Notes under the pieces: generated by a model
Told to the model about the DNA's origin: nothing
The model's input: only the letters and a program-made list of their open reading frames with translations
The model's database searches: none
In this document: positions 1 through 11,936 of the stretch, piece by piece
How the letters are laid out: the number at the start of each line of letters is the position of its first letter
How positions within the stretch are numbered: the stretch's first letter is position 1
Made by a program: the position numbers and the translations under genes
DNA from: Apiotrichum sp. Y4204
Taxonomy: Eukaryota > Basidiomycota > Tremellomycetes > Trichosporonales > Trichosporonaceae
Assembly: GCA_025531455.1 (NCBI GenBank)
Contig: JAMYHL010000067.1
Coordinates: 1 to 64,000, forward strand
Direction of reading: 5' to 3'
DNA: 64,000 nucleotides

Positions 1-2
1 TT

Positions 3-191
3 CCTGACGCGTATCAGCTCGCGGGCACCGTGGCCGAAAAAGACCGTATCCTTGGCAACGCAATCAACGTCACCCTCATGGACGCTATCTGTCTCCAGGT
101 CAAGTTGGAGGTCTTTGCACCACTCTGGCGCGAGCTCGGCCGTCCGGACTCGGATACTTTTTGGAGAAAATGGAAGGAGCGTCACCCGTGA
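3..191 (+). CDS. 3' end of an unrecognised protein-coding gene (partial)
   Basis: The frame is open from the window edge to a TGA stop and encodes the last 62 residues of a protein ending in FWRKWKERHP. The composition looks like ordinary coding sequence: codons mostly end in C or G, and there is an amphipathic helix-like run with MDAICLQVKLEVFAPLW. I do not recognise the family and the start lies outside the window. It converges on VPS54, with about 110 bases between the two stop codons. That it is real coding sequence is inferred from codon use and from ending just before the neighbour's 3' end. Confidence 0.55.
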   Translation, partial: PDAYQLAGTVAEKDRILGNAINVTLMDAICLQVKLEVFAPLWRELGRPDSDTFWRKWKERHP

Positions 192-299
192 CCGCGAGCA
201 TACTTTATAGAGTATGACAAGTAGATAATGCATATGTGCTTGGTATATCGTCGGGTATGTGCAGGTAGGTATCGCTAACGGCCGTATCACTAACGGCTG

Positions 300-3200
300 T
301 TACTTGGGTGGGAGAGAAGGTGGTTCAGGGGACGCGGGGGTTGTGTCCTTCTGTTCGGCTTCGACGTTTTCTCTGGCATCCTCATTGATGTCCTTGACGT
401 CGGGTTTGAAGTCTTCTTTGGAGTCTTCCTTAAATGTCTCGGTGGCCGGCGCCTGGGTGATTTCCTTGGGCTCCTCAGGTACATCTTTCTGCACGGGAGG
501 CGGGGGCGGAGGAGACGGCGTGGGCGACGGCACAGGAGGAGACTTGACTGGCGAGCCGGGGAGATTAGGAGAGGTGAGCTGGATAGGAGAGGTGGGGTGC
601 TGAGGGGAATCACTGTTGGGTGGCGGCGAGTTAGATGGCGCGGGGGAAAGGAGGCTTTTGGCGGGCGAGCTCGGTCGCTCAGGCGACAGGAGGCCCTTCG
701 GGGGAGAAACGGATCGTTGGGGGCTGAGCAGCGCAGCCTGGTTGGGAGATGGTGAGCGGATCGGTGGGGACTGCGCTCTGTCGGGTGTCGGGGAGAAGGG
801 CCGGCTCGAGGACGACGGGCGGCGTACAGGTGACGCAAGGACTGGTGTATCAGTCTGTGATTCCACTGGACTCCTCTGCGGCGACGAAGGGCGAGCAGAT
901 GACCGACTGAGGGGGCGTTCCTCTGATGGTTCCTGAGTAAGATCATAACCCTCATCGTCATTATCGTCTTCCGGAATGTCGACAGCTGGAATCGTCGGGC
1001 TAAGGTTGCCGTTACGCCGCAACAGACCGCGCATGGCGGCTCCAACAGGTTTACGCGGCAATGGCTTCTCGCGGACCAGCGTTTCGAGGGACGACACGTT
1101 GGAGCCCCCGTCAGAAAGCGGTGTAAGGCGAGTCACGACAACAGCGACGTCCTGGAGCATCCTGTGTGATGTCAGCAGCAATATCTCACACAAAGGTCGC
1201 AACGTACCTTGTCTTCGCAGCGTCCGATTTGAGCTCCACCCTGCTGTACTCTTCGGTCAAGCGATGAACGCTTGCGGTGAGGACCTGGGACATGACGGCC
1301 TCAACAGTCGGCGGTGCCAGGTATTTTGAAAGCACCTTGTGCAGCGTGGCCGTCTCCTTGACAAGCATTAGCGCATATGTATGAGGGCCATCTTTGACTG
1401 GCGTAGCCTCCCAGTCGATTTCCTTTGGCGTTAGCAGTCATCTTATCATGTGGGCTTACCCTCAATTCTCCACAGTGCACTGCCAGACGATCGGCCATGA
1501 TGGCCACAAGCTTGGCGTGAATCTCATTCTGATGCTCCTGGTAATCACGCTTGAGCTTGTCAAATTCGATCAGCATGACAGTCTGCTTGGCGCTCAAGTG
1601 TCGCCGAAGGAACTCGCGGACATAAGGGATCAGGGCGACGACAACCGACAGAGATTGAGAAGCGAGAGCGAGGTGCTTTGCCGTAATGTTTTTCAAACCT
1701 GCTGAACGCATGGCTCCAGCGCCAAGCACGACTTGGCATGTCCGCGAGTTGAAGGATTTGAGAAATTCGATGATACGCGAGATGACGTCCGTAACGACCA
1801 ATTCGAGGTTGATCACAATGGCCAGGTAATCACTCAACAAGGTGAGGGACTCAGCGGTTGCCTTGACCACGAAGAATGTCTTGCCCTCGACCGAGACAAG
1901 CTTGGACGGTGGTGCATTGTCAACCGACACGCCGTTTTCTTTCGGTGGCACGAAACATTCCCCTGGGTCACCGACAGCAGCCTCGACCAGTAGATTGACA
2001 GCATGTTGGGTTGATGGCGGAGCGTCGACCTGGACCCAGGTCTCCTCCTCAACTAGCTTAGCGGAGCGAGTGAGGCGTTGGGCGTGATAAGAGACGAGGA
2101 AGCCACGTGCGTGAGAAGCCAGCGTTCCGCGAAGGGCAACAATCATGCGCTTGTTTAGTGCTTCTGTCGCGACGACAAAGTTCCATGATTCGCTGAACAA
2201 CTCGACAAACTGCTGGAGGGTAAGTGCAGCATGTTGCTCTCCGCGAACGGATATTATTTTCGACGCTCTTGTGTTGGCCAGCTCGCACGCTGCGGTGAGC
2301 GTATCCGCAGGTTCGAACTGAGTGGTTGTCGGTGTGGTGGCTGAGGACGTGAGAGTGAGACCCTTGACATCCGAGTTCTCAGCCAAGATGGCCGACATGG
2401 CCTCGCCCATTTGCCGAGTCCGATGAAGTCGTGTTAACATGGACCCGTACATCGCCTTGCACAAGGCGAGGAACTGGGCATGGTCCAATGACTGCAAGGC
2501 TTGCGACAGTGATGGGCCCTTGGTGTCATCCTCCTCATCATTAGAGGGAAGGTGCTGTTGTTAACGGATACAGCGAGAACAAAACCCACTTGGCGCAGCC
2601 CCTCTCGTACTGCCGTCGTAACCGCAGAGCGCCAAACACCCGCCAACGTATCTACTTTGCCGCAGCGGACCAGTCCGACAAGCATTGGTGATATGGTGGC
2701 TTTGAAGGTTGCCGCGTCAAATGTCGCATCCTCTTCTGCTTCCACAATATTGGCGAGTAGCTTCGCTGAAAGAACACCCTCAAGCTGAGAGGTAATGTTG
2801 GATGTGAGTGCAGCAATGGCTGTCGGAATGTTGCTGAGAGCCGGGAGAGTAGTGAGCGGCAGATGCACTGAGTCGCTTCCTGGGGATTCCTCTGGCGAAT
2901 TGGCCTGCCACCAAAGCACGATGTCCTCGACGCAACCGAGCGCCCCAGCCCAGTCTCCACCGTCCGCCATGCCCTTTGCGATTCGCAAGAGGTCGTCAAG
3001 TTCCGCCATACGCTTTATTCCTCCTTCCGTGACACGCAGTGATCTCAGACGAGATTGTGCGTCGATGATCTCGAGACCCTTACGTGCCTGTTTTCCACCG
3101 ACATCCGATAGAGCAGACTTCAGATCGCTGATTCGCTTCAGACACGATGTCGATTCCGAATTTAGGTCTTGAAGATTTGACAAAGCAGAAAAGAATGATG

Positions 3201-3972
3201 ATGAGCGCAGAGTAATTTCATGGACAAGGTGGCTTTCGAGATGGTCAAGATGGGTCGAGAGTGAGTCCTGAACAGCAGTATCACGCGGCTTTGGTGAGGA
3301 ATCTGCGGCTGCCATTACCTCGGCCCAGGTGGACGGATTCGCGATGTCAAAGTTGGTATCGAAAAACATGGAGGGGATCGAGTCTAGAGAGGGAAGACTT
3401 GACGCTTTGCGCGTCTGCACGTCCAGTTCTGTCGGGGGGACTGCCGATGTCGACGCAACGGCCTGTTGGCCTTGCACAAACTTCTCGTACAGCGGCCCAA
3501 TCGACTTGAGATAGCTCTCATAGTAGGACGGAGGCTGCGGCTTTGGGAGCATAGGTGGCGGCTGTGCAAGTGGTGGCAGTGGTTTTCGACTCCCGCGCAG
3601 AGGGTTGGCCCTCTTTGTGGGATGATTGAGCACAGTCGAGATGGCTGCGAGAAGTCAGCATGGTTGGCTCACAAGTCAGGAGAAGCGCGTCGCCTCAGAA
3701 TATCAGGCTCGGTTGCTACCGTCACGCTGGAACGTACCATTGAAGCCCCGCTTGTCAACGCCATCTTCGACTTGCGCGTCGACGTCCAGCTTCCAGCTCA
3801 CAATGTTGAGAGCGGACGCGTCTGCTGGTGGTTCCCAGATGTCACCGTACGACGTGTCAAGCACACTGCCTGCAACCGTCCCATCGAACTCTGAGAAGAA
3901 AGACTCTGAAGCTGGAGGCGAGGACGGCACTGGCGTTGGTATGCCGCCCGCTGCCGACGCGGGCTTGGACAT
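300..3972 (-). CDS. VPS54: Vps54, GARP complex subunit
   Basis: Vps54 is the subunit of the GARP tethering complex (with Vps51-53) that captures endosome-derived vesicles at the trans-Golgi. Five exons (3972-3738, 3644-2590, 2554-1460, 1422-1208, 1161-300) join in frame to 1153 residues. The N-terminal part contains the coiled-coil NLQDLNSESTSCLKRISDLK stretch typical of Vps54, and the join across intron 1 gives the conserved FNAISTVLN block. The C-terminal domain spans exons 3 and 4 (TVEAVMSQVLTASVHRLTEEY). From about residue 940 the protein is a Ser/Pro-rich tail with many SP-type repeats, not expected in yeast Vps54. The start is the first in-frame ATG, with sequence ACAATG. Introns of 35 and 37 nt are present, the 35-nt one ending GTTAACAACAG. 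Family assignment is confident; tail function is unknown. Confidence 0.88.
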
Positions 3973-5122
3973 TGTGCGGTTCCCGCGCGCGAGCGGCAAG
4001 GGGGGAGAAGGGGTTGCCTGGCCGGTGAAGGCGTTGCGAAAGAGATCGATCCTTTGCTGTAGGTGCTTTGTATGAGTGTAAGAGCTGTGGAGTATGAGAC
4101 AAGAGCTTGATTAGGTGCGGTGAAGCGAGTGATACGGCTCAAAGGTCCGAGAGCCTTGTGTGGAGATTGAGAGGGAGAGAGGGGAGGACGATGTGGAACC
4201 ACAGCCAGGCATCATCATCATCGCCATCCACCGGCCACCGTCTTTATCAGTACGCGTACAGCGCATACAGTGTGCACTAGCGCACTAGCGTGCGCACTAG
4301 CGTGCATAGCGTGCCAAGGTGCCCCAGACCATGCAGAGACCATGTTCCATTACGTTATTCATATATATTTAGCTATATTTCAGCGTGTGTGAAATAAAGC
4401 GTGGCTTGCATGCAGACTTCATGCTAATCCCATGATTCCATGATCTCATGCTCCTATATGGCCACTGGCGCACTGGCTACTAGGATGTGTATATCCCTAT
4501 TATATATTATCCGATCGTGCTTTGCGGCAGGCGGGCGGCGCGGCGGCGGTGCCGCGGCTTGGACGCCGAGGTCCGAGACGGACAGTGTCTGTGCAGGCGC
4601 AGACCTCCACTCTTCAGGTTTTTTGGGAAGATTTTTTTCTCTGAATTTATCCTGCCGTGATATGTTATGCGTGATTGAGATACAAGATTTTTTTTTTTGG
4701 TCGAGATCCGGCGTTGTCGGAGATGAGTGGGGAAGCAGTGGAGAGTTCCAGTGCGGGGAAGAAGGATTGACTGAGATTAATTTCTGGACAGAGATTTTTA
4801 TAGGGCAGCCGATGCGCACGCGTGCGCAGTTGAAGTGCGCATGCGCACGGCGGGAGAATGATTGATCATAGCTACAATGAGCAAAGGAAAGTAAGCGGAG
4901 ACGCGCGGTAAGCATCTGGCCGCTGGCCGCTGGCCGCTGGCCGCTGGTTGCCACTAGCTAGTTGGTCGTCTTTTTTTCCTTTCTTTTCTTTTTAGACTTG
5001 TCCATGTATCTGTCGTCCTCGTCGTTCGTGTTGGCATAGCCACTCGCCATCTGCACACACACACACGCACATCGCCCTATCTCCTTCTCCTCCTCGCTCC
5101 CTCCCTCCCTCTTAAAAGCGAC
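3973..5122. promoter_or_regulatory. Divergent intergenic region between VPS54 and ADE4
   Basis: This 1.15-kb stretch separates two divergent start sites and holds no convincing gene. I see alternating GCACTAGC/GCGTGC repeats near 4275-4310, four copies of TGGCCGC at 4917-4944, a CA-rich run near 5055-5070 and CT-rich tracts just before ADE4, which are usual for fungal promoters. No transcription-factor site is convincing enough to name. Confidence 0.5.
4917..4944. repeat. Tandem TGGCCGC x4
   Basis: Four perfect head-to-tail copies of the 7-base unit TGGCCGC, followed by a partial TGG. It lies in the VPS54-ADE4 intergenic region. No function is evident. Confidence 0.85.
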
Positions 5123-7403
5123 AGTGAGCAAATCTATTCATCATCGTTCACGCAAACCACTCCCCGCTGTCCGCGGTAAGAGTCTCTGACCTTCCTCAGT
5201 GTGTGGCATCCTTGGTCTTCTCCTTCACGACCCTCTGGCGACCCAGACCGTTCAGGCCGGTACGGAAATGTGAGATCCCTTACAGCTATTAAATGGACAC
5301 TTGTACTGACGCGGTTTAGTGCCGAGGCCCTCTCGCTTCTCCAGCACCGGTAAGTAGTTCTCTGATCTCTGACTGTTTTGTCAGCAAATGCCGCTTTCAA
5401 GACATCTCATCTACACGCGTGTCCAACAGAGCGTTCGCGGTCAACTCAACGCTGCCATTGTTCGCTTGCTGATTGTTACAAGTGGCCAGGATGCGGCTGG
5501 TATCGTGACTTGCGGCGCCGGAGGTCGCTTCTACCAGGTCAAGGCCAACGGTATGGTCCGTGATGTCTTCGACTCTGCGGGAATCTCGGGCCTCAAGGGC
5601 TACATGGGTGTCGGACATGGTGCGTCTACTCGGCTTGTTACGGACATTGTCCCATGGGCAACGAGCCACTCAGTTACGTGTGCCCGTGCTGACATAGGGC
5701 AGTCCGTTACCCGACTGCAGGCTCGTCGGCTCACGCCGAGGCCCAGCCGTTCTACGTCAATGCGCCGTACGGTATTACCTTTGCTCACGTGAGTATAACA
5801 CACGATCTCCTGTTGGACGTTGAGGAGCTAGTCAATGCGGGTTGCCAAAACAGCTGGAGGTATCTGTGCTCCGACCTTGGCAAGACTTGTTCCAAATCGC
5901 AATCGCCTTCGACAAGTGCAGCACGTCTGATTTGCCTGAGATGTGATTTATTGGTGATAGCATCGAACATCGCATCGGCTTCCCTCCCTCCACTTCAGAT
6001 TAATTCTGATTGCCACATGTAATTAAAGTTTCCTGCTGACTTGTCAGAACGGTAACCTCATCAACACCGCGTTGCTTCGCCAGCACCTGGACGCCGATGC
6101 GCACCGTCATATCAATACCGACTCCGACTCTGAGCTTCTGCTCAACATTCTTGCCGACAACCTGCAGAAGACTGGCAAGTTCCGTATCAACGAGGAGGAC
6201 ATCTTCACCGCCATTGGTGAGCTTATGAAGACCTGCAAGGGTGCCTACGCCTGTGTTGGTATGCTTGCCGGCTTTGGTCTCATCGCCTTCCGTGACCCCA
6301 ACGGTATCCGCCCTGCTGGTTTCGCCACTCGCAAGGGTGCCCGTGGCGGTCTCGACTACTGCGTCGCGTCCGAGTCGATTGCCGCCCAGGCTCTCGGCTT
6401 CGACAACTGGGAGGACATCAAGGCTGGTGAGGCTGTCATCATCACTCGTGACGGTGGCCTCACCCGCCGTGTTGTCGCCGAGCCTGCCCAGTTTGCTCCG
6501 GACATCTTCGAGTTTGTTTACTTTGCTCGCCCCGACTCGAACATTGACGGTATCTCCGTCTACCGCGCTCGTATGGCCATGGGAGACCTTCTCGCCGAGG
6601 AGGTCAAGCGCGAGCTCGCCAAGGCGAAGATGGAGATTGACGTTGTGATTCCCGTACCGGATACCTCGCGTGTTGCTGCCCTCCAGCTGGCCCAGCACCT
6701 CAACATCCCTTACCGTGAGGGCTTCGTGAAGAATCGTTATGTTGGACGCACCTTCATCATGCCTGGACAGACCCAGCGCCGCAAGAACGTCCGCCGCAAG
6801 CTCAACGCCATGCCCCTCGAGTTCGCGGACAAGACTGTTCTGCTTGTCGATGACTCGATTGTCCGTGGTACTACCTCGAAGGAGATCATCCAGATGGCCC
6901 GTGATGTCGGTGCCAAGCGCGTGATCGTTGCCTCGTGCGCCCCGCCTATCCGTTACCCTAACGTGTACGGTATCGACATGCCTTCGCAGCAGGAGCTCGT
7001 CGCTTATGGCCGCACGACCGAGGAGATTGCCGAGCACATTGGCGCCGATCTCGTCATCTACCAGACTATGGACGACCTTGTCGAGTCGTGTCGCCAGATC
7101 AACCCTGCCATCGAGAAGTTTGACTGCTCAGTCTTTACCGGCGAGTACGTCACTGGCGGCGTTGACGAGCGGTATCTTGCCGCGATCGAGCGGGCACGCA
7201 ATGACAAGGCCAAGGAGAAGAAGAACTCTGGTCTCAAGATCGACAACTTGCCGTCTCCCGCCGAGTTTGCTTCCTCTGGCCCAATCAACGGCGCCGACTC
7301 GCTCATCGGCCTCGCCAACCACTCCCCGAAGCTGGGCCCCAGCGGAGCGCCATCGCCGAAGAACGACCAGGTCGGCCTCCACAACTCGTGGTACGGCCAG
7401 TAA
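5123..7403 (+). CDS. ADE4: Amidophosphoribosyltransferase (glutamine PRPP amidotransferase)
   Basis: This cytosolic enzyme makes phosphoribosylamine from PRPP and glutamine, the first committed step of purine synthesis. Exons 5123 (one base, A), 5200-5269, 5320-5349, 5483-5619, 5703-5788 and 6048-7403 join to 559 residues. The N-terminal class-II glutamine amidotransferase domain starts [11 protein letters not shown], then LQHRGQDAAGI and HNGNLINT. The C-terminal phosphoribosyltransferase domain has [14 protein letters not shown]. The catalytic Cys must directly follow the initiator Met, but the genome has CTCAG|TGTGTGGC, so the ATG can only be made by splicing A(5123) to TG(5200). The donor ACA|GTGAGC fits consensus. 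The last intron (259 nt) is an outlier. The 5' exon limit and the 5269 donor are inferred from frame and family alignment. Confidence 0.92.
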
Positions 7404-7674
7404 GTGGGCAGCAGACGCTGCGTCACTGTGCAGCTGTACAGCGTCGTATTAGGAACACCACCCCATAATTTCAAAACAAACGATCACCGCAAAGCACCAG
7501 CACGCTTTCCTCGCACTGCAAGGTTGGGAATGGACTGTGCATAGAGATCTGTCAACACCTGTTGTTACCATGGATACCCCATATGCATTCTTGACATCGA
7601 ACATTCTGCTTGTGTAAACGCCAATTGATGAGATATCTTCATTCTGCAGAGATTCCCTTCTTCCTTGAGTCCAT

Positions 7675-9485
7675 CTACTCAACAATCTTGTTGTACAGCA
7701 CACTGCAGTTGTACCCCGCAACAACAGTCTCCTCGCACTTGACGCCGCGCTTGATGACCTTGCCATTCGGGTCCTTGGCGTCCGCTTTGCCTGTGTGCAG
7801 CTGGAGGCGCGTGAGGGGAATGGGCGACTCTGTGGTTTCGGGTGCGGCGGCGATGAGTGTGTCGATGGCGTGCGGAATTAGGCTGGGGAGGTGCGCCGGG
7901 GTCGCACATGCGGACCGCTTGCCGTTCCCGAGCTGGGAGTCGGCGTTCGCACCCCACACAAGCACGTCCTTGCCGAACAAACCCTCCTTGACGCCCTTGG
8001 CGTCCGCTGAGCGCAGCGTGTCGAGTACGGCGAACACGTGTGCCGTCGGCGACGACGACACGCTCAAGGATTGGATGGGGACGGGCACCATGCTCTTCTC
8101 CTTCTCAGAGTCTGTCGTCAGCGTGAACGGACGGCAAGTATTTACACTCCTGGAGACCCGAGAGTGCCCTGATGCGCGTGGGGGCGAAGCTTGCCGAGGA
8201 CCACATGCCCGACCCTAGCGTGCCGTACTGGCCGTTACCGCAGGAGAGGACGTCGATGAGGGGGAACTTGTCGCCGATCTCCGTGCGCTGCACGGTGAAG
8301 AAGGTCGTCAGGCCGCCGGCCGCGATCGACGTGCAGCGCAAGTTGGTTCCCGCCGGATACCCCTTGGCGAGGACGACCTCGACCGGCGTCGGGATGATGG
8401 ACATTGTGCTCGTGCTCCCCAGACCGATCTGGCCAAAGTCATTCGCGCCGAACCCGACGACACGGCCTTCGCTCGTGAGCGCGAGGGAGGAGCGTTCAGA
8501 TGCCGCGACCTGTGAGATGTCCACGCCGGAAAGGGCCGGGATCTCGGTGAGTGTTGTGGCGAAGCGCGGATCTGACTCGGGCGGGAGTGCGGGACCGTCC
8601 GCAAGCGCCGCGGCCGGTGTCGCCGGTGTAGCTGGGAACGTCTGCTTGGTGCCGAGCTGGCGGTGGCTGTTACCCTCCGGCGAGAGCGGAAGGGAGAACG
8701 TGCGCCCGCAGTTGGTGACGGCGAGGAGGTGGTGGCGCCCAACAGCAAAAGAGGTGAACTTCTCGCCCCAGCCAAACTTTATCCCTGGGCGGAGCTCGAC
8801 GAAGTCGACAATGGGGTCGCGCGTCGTCATCTTCTTCCAGTACCCGCGCGACGGCTTGAGGCCGTCCTGGAACGACCGGTCGGCGGAGACGACGTACAGC
8901 CGTCCGTCCCTTGAGAGGCCAAATAGCTTACCCGGGCCGGGTGCGAGCTTGGCGAGTTTCTGGAGTGAGAAGGTTCAAGACCGAGGTGGCCAGCAACGAT
9001 GACCGAAGCAGAGGGGGGCACTACCCTCCACCCTCTGTTCACCATGCGCATCCACTCACCTTGCCACGGAGCGACCGACCCACGAGTCCGCTGGGATCGT
9101 AACCCGCGCCCCACATCCAGAGGTCGCCGCGCGCGTCGACCGCAGCACCATACTTCTCGTGAATGACGAGGTCGCGGAACGGTGTGCCGCCAAGCTGGGC
9201 CATCGGCGTCGGGCGACGAACCGGGCCACGACGGTCGGGGTCAGGGATGAGAGTGAGATACGCGTTTGAGCCCCAGGCAAGCGGTGTGAATGGCGGCGCG
9301 GCGCCGGCAGGGACGAACGGCCGCGCCTTCGGCTGATAGCTCTCATCGACCGCGAGCTCGTAGGGCGTGTCGTCGAGGCGGAGAGTGTTGATCTTGGCGT
9401 AGGCGGAGTAGACCGACACGGAGATGAGGCCGGCCGCTGCGAGCGGGACGGCGCGGGCACCGAGAGAGCGTGCCCTCGCTGCCAT
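7675..9485 (-). CDS. FMP25: Mitochondrial RCC1-repeat protein, Fmp25-like
   Basis: The protein has RCC1-type beta-propeller repeats and resembles yeast Fmp25, a mitochondrial inner-membrane protein needed for assembly of respiratory complex III. Exons 9485-9060, 8959-8146 and 8111-7675 give 558 residues. The N-terminus is Arg/Ala-rich (MAARARSLGARAVPLAAAG) and runs into a hydrophobic segment near residues 14-30, fitting a mitochondrial presequence plus membrane anchor. Repeat signatures include LWMWGAGYDPSGL, VVGFGANDFGQIGLG, VLSCGNGQYGTLG and VLVWGANADSQLGNG. The last splice makes the LQEYSEKEK join across a 34-nt intron. It is divergent from NDUFV2. Other mitochondrial RCC1-like proteins cannot be excluded. 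Confidence 0.82.
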
Positions 9486-10150
9486 TGTGTCTGAGGGGGG
9501 GAGGTGGATGGTCAGTCACACGAAGAGATGGGGGGAGCGATGGAGCGGGGATTTGAGAAGCCCGATCCCGTCGCCGCCACTGCAAGTCACTCGGACCCGC
9601 CATTCTCCCAGATGTCCCAAATCACACAACCAACGAAAGGGCGAGCGAACCAAATGACTCCTCGGACACCCAGTGGCGACGGTTACGTAAATTTCACACC
9701 TATGACGTCGTCTGGTCTGGGCCTCGGGCAGCTGATCAAGTGACTTGATCCTGGGGGCGCAGAATTCCGTTCCGGCCTGGGACAAAATGATGAAAAATGT
9801 GGACAAATATTCTCCACCTGTGTGGACAGCCGGACCACAGCCAGACCCTCCAGATAAATCACGTGACCGCTCCAGTGCTTCCATCTCGGAGAGTCCACCT
9901 GGTGTCTCTACCTGTGGTACCTGTGGTGGGCGTGGTGAGCTCAGCCACTCAGATGCCGGGAATATCGCAATTTGCTCCCGCTTTCGCTGCCAACCACTGC
10001 TGAAGTCTGTTGCTGCCAACTATGCTCGCTACCTCCTCGCCTGCTCGCTGCCCTCCGCATCTCCGACGCCATCATCACCACGCAGCTCAGTGCATATACC
10101 ATCACTCGCATCTTAGACTCTCCCCTCCGACCCGTCACCCCGCAGCGACC
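9486..10150. promoter_or_regulatory. Bidirectional promoter region, FMP25-like / NDUFV2
   Basis: The 665 bases between two divergent mitochondrial genes hold no gene. There is a 17-base perfect inverted repeat, GATCAAGT-G-ACTTGATC, at 9734-9750, and a CACGTG E-box at 9860-9865. CT-rich sequence precedes the NDUFV2 start. Joint regulation of the two genes is inference from layout only. Confidence 0.5.
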
Positions 10151-11443
10151 ATGTCGGCCCTCCGCTCCGCTTTCCGCCCCGTCGCGCGCGCGATCCCCCG
10201 CCGCGCCTTCTCCACCACCCCGGCGCGCAGGTCCGACAACCTCATGATGGTGTGTATCGAACATATCACGAGTGGAGACTCAGCGGCGCACGAGGACGCT
10301 TTTTGGGGAGGGCATTCCGAAGGCGCATAGTGCCGTTTTGAATGCTGGCGCGGCTGGCGTGCGCTTGCGCAATAGTTCGGAGACGTCAGGACGAGTGTCG
10401 CCCACTGTCCGGCTCCATTTCGTCCCAGCTCTTCCTCCGACGCCGCGCCGCAATGTCTCAGCGATGCACCCCGAGTCACGCGCCTCTGACGTCTGAACTC
10501 TGCACTTTGCTAACGCGCAGCACCGCGACTCGAAGCACAACAACGCGTCGATTCCCTTCAACTTCACGCCCGAGTCGATGAAGGAGATTGAGAAGATTGT
10601 TGCCCGCTACCCTCCCCAGTACAAGAAGGCGGCCGTCATGCCGGTTCTGGATGTTGCGCAGCGCCAAAACGGTGGCTGGGTCTCGATCTCCGCCATGAAC
10701 GCCGTCGCTAAGCTGCTCGAGATGCCCCCTATGCGTGTTTACGAGGTGAGTCGCGAGGTGGAAGTGGAGGGCAAGTGAAACGGTCGTGCACCACGGCTTG
10801 GCCGACGGTTGAATGGTCGCCAACTCTAGTCACCGGGCGGTGGTTAGAAGGACATACTACGCAAGGATGCGGCCCAACCGCTGTGCCGTCGGCTGCAGCA
10901 GCTGCCGCCTCATTCCATTCCAAACTCTCCACTTGCAGCTACTAACTCCCCAGGTCGCCTCGTTCTACACCATGTACAACCGTGAGCCGGTTGCCCCCAA
11001 CTTTGTTCAGCTCTGCACCACCACTCCCTGTCAGCTCGGTGGCTGCGGCTCGACCAAGATCCTCGAGGCCATCTCGAACCACCTCGGCATTGAGCCCGGC
11101 CACACCACCAAGGACGGCAAGTTCACTTTCATCGAGGTCGAGTGCCTCGGTGCCTGCTCGAACGCTCCGAGTGAGTAGCCGCGAAGCGCGACGCGTGCAT
11201 GATCCTTCGCTGGTATCCCGAGCACCCACTTACTCTCTCTCAGTGATGCAGATTGGCGACGAGTACTACGAGGACCTGACGCCCGAGACGACCGTCAAGA
11301 TCCTTGACGCCCTCGCCCGCGGCGAGACCCCCAAGCCTGGTCCCCAGTCTGGCCGCCTCACGTCTGAGAACTCGGCCGGCCTCACATCACTCACCACCAA
11401 GCCATACGGCCCTGGTGACTTCTGCTCGCCCGAGTTCAAATAG
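10151..11443 (+). CDS. NDUFV2: NADH:ubiquinone oxidoreductase 24-kDa subunit (complex I)
   Basis: This matrix-arm subunit of respiratory complex I carries the N1a [2Fe-2S] cluster. Exons 10151-10249, 10521-10745, 10954-11170 and 11244-11443 give 246 residues, near the usual size. The N-terminus is an Arg-rich mitochondrial targeting peptide ([20 protein letters not shown]). The thioredoxin-like domain shows the cluster ligands in [10 protein letters not shown] and [10 protein letters not shown]. Intron 1 is 271 nt and intron 2 is 208 nt, long for this window. The third splice creates [15 protein letters not shown]. The presence of complex I fits an obligately respiring yeast. Confidence 0.95.
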
Positions 11444-11936
11444 ACGGGTAGGCTAAAACTATACGGACTGGCGCCATGGTGCGTTGCGGAGACAAGATGC
11501 ATCTGTACAAGAGCATGTGTAGGTCCCTTGATGGCTGGCGCGCGGTCTGCAACCACGCTGTTTTGGATCACAGGGGGAGATCTTTGCGTAGAGCTCGTAG
11601 AGACTGACATGCGCTTACCGGAACACTACATCGGAACACGACATGACGCGTTGACGCTGAGACCCGGAGACTTCCAAACAACAACGTGAAATAACCAGCA
11701 CTACTGATCTGAGCAGTGCCGAGCGCATAACATGTCGCGTCATTCCAACAACACGCACAAAATACATTATCACTGCCAAGACTGTAATTAACGTGAACAG
11801 TACGGCTTTATCTCGGAACAAGAGCAGAACAAAATATTGGTCGAGCACCTTCCTATGTCGTCGCTCTCACACGCTCAGACGGCCACACACCTGACGAATG
11901 CAACGCAACTCAAAGGCTCCCACATAGACTCCCATT
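11444..11936. other. Convergent intergenic region without a gene
   Basis: The space lies between the 3' ends of NDUFV2 and the 126-residue minus-strand gene. AT-richer stretches such as AAAATACATTATCAC could serve 3'-end formation. I see no coding or RNA gene. Confidence 0.5.

Noticed and set aside
4440..4954. Overlapping frames of 141 and 166 codons on opposite strands upstream of ADE4
   Set aside because: They span homopolymer and tandem-repeat sequence and resemble no protein.
5260..5319. Alternative ADE4 splice from 5260 to the acceptor at 5285
   Set aside because: It is in frame but inserts extra residues before LQHRGQDAAGI, making that segment longer than in known enzymes; the GTGAGA donor at 5270 fits better.
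6000..7037. 345-codon open frame antisense to ADE4
   Set aside because: It mirrors the third-codon-position bias of ADE4; the composition is Leu/Val/Gly-rich with no family signal.
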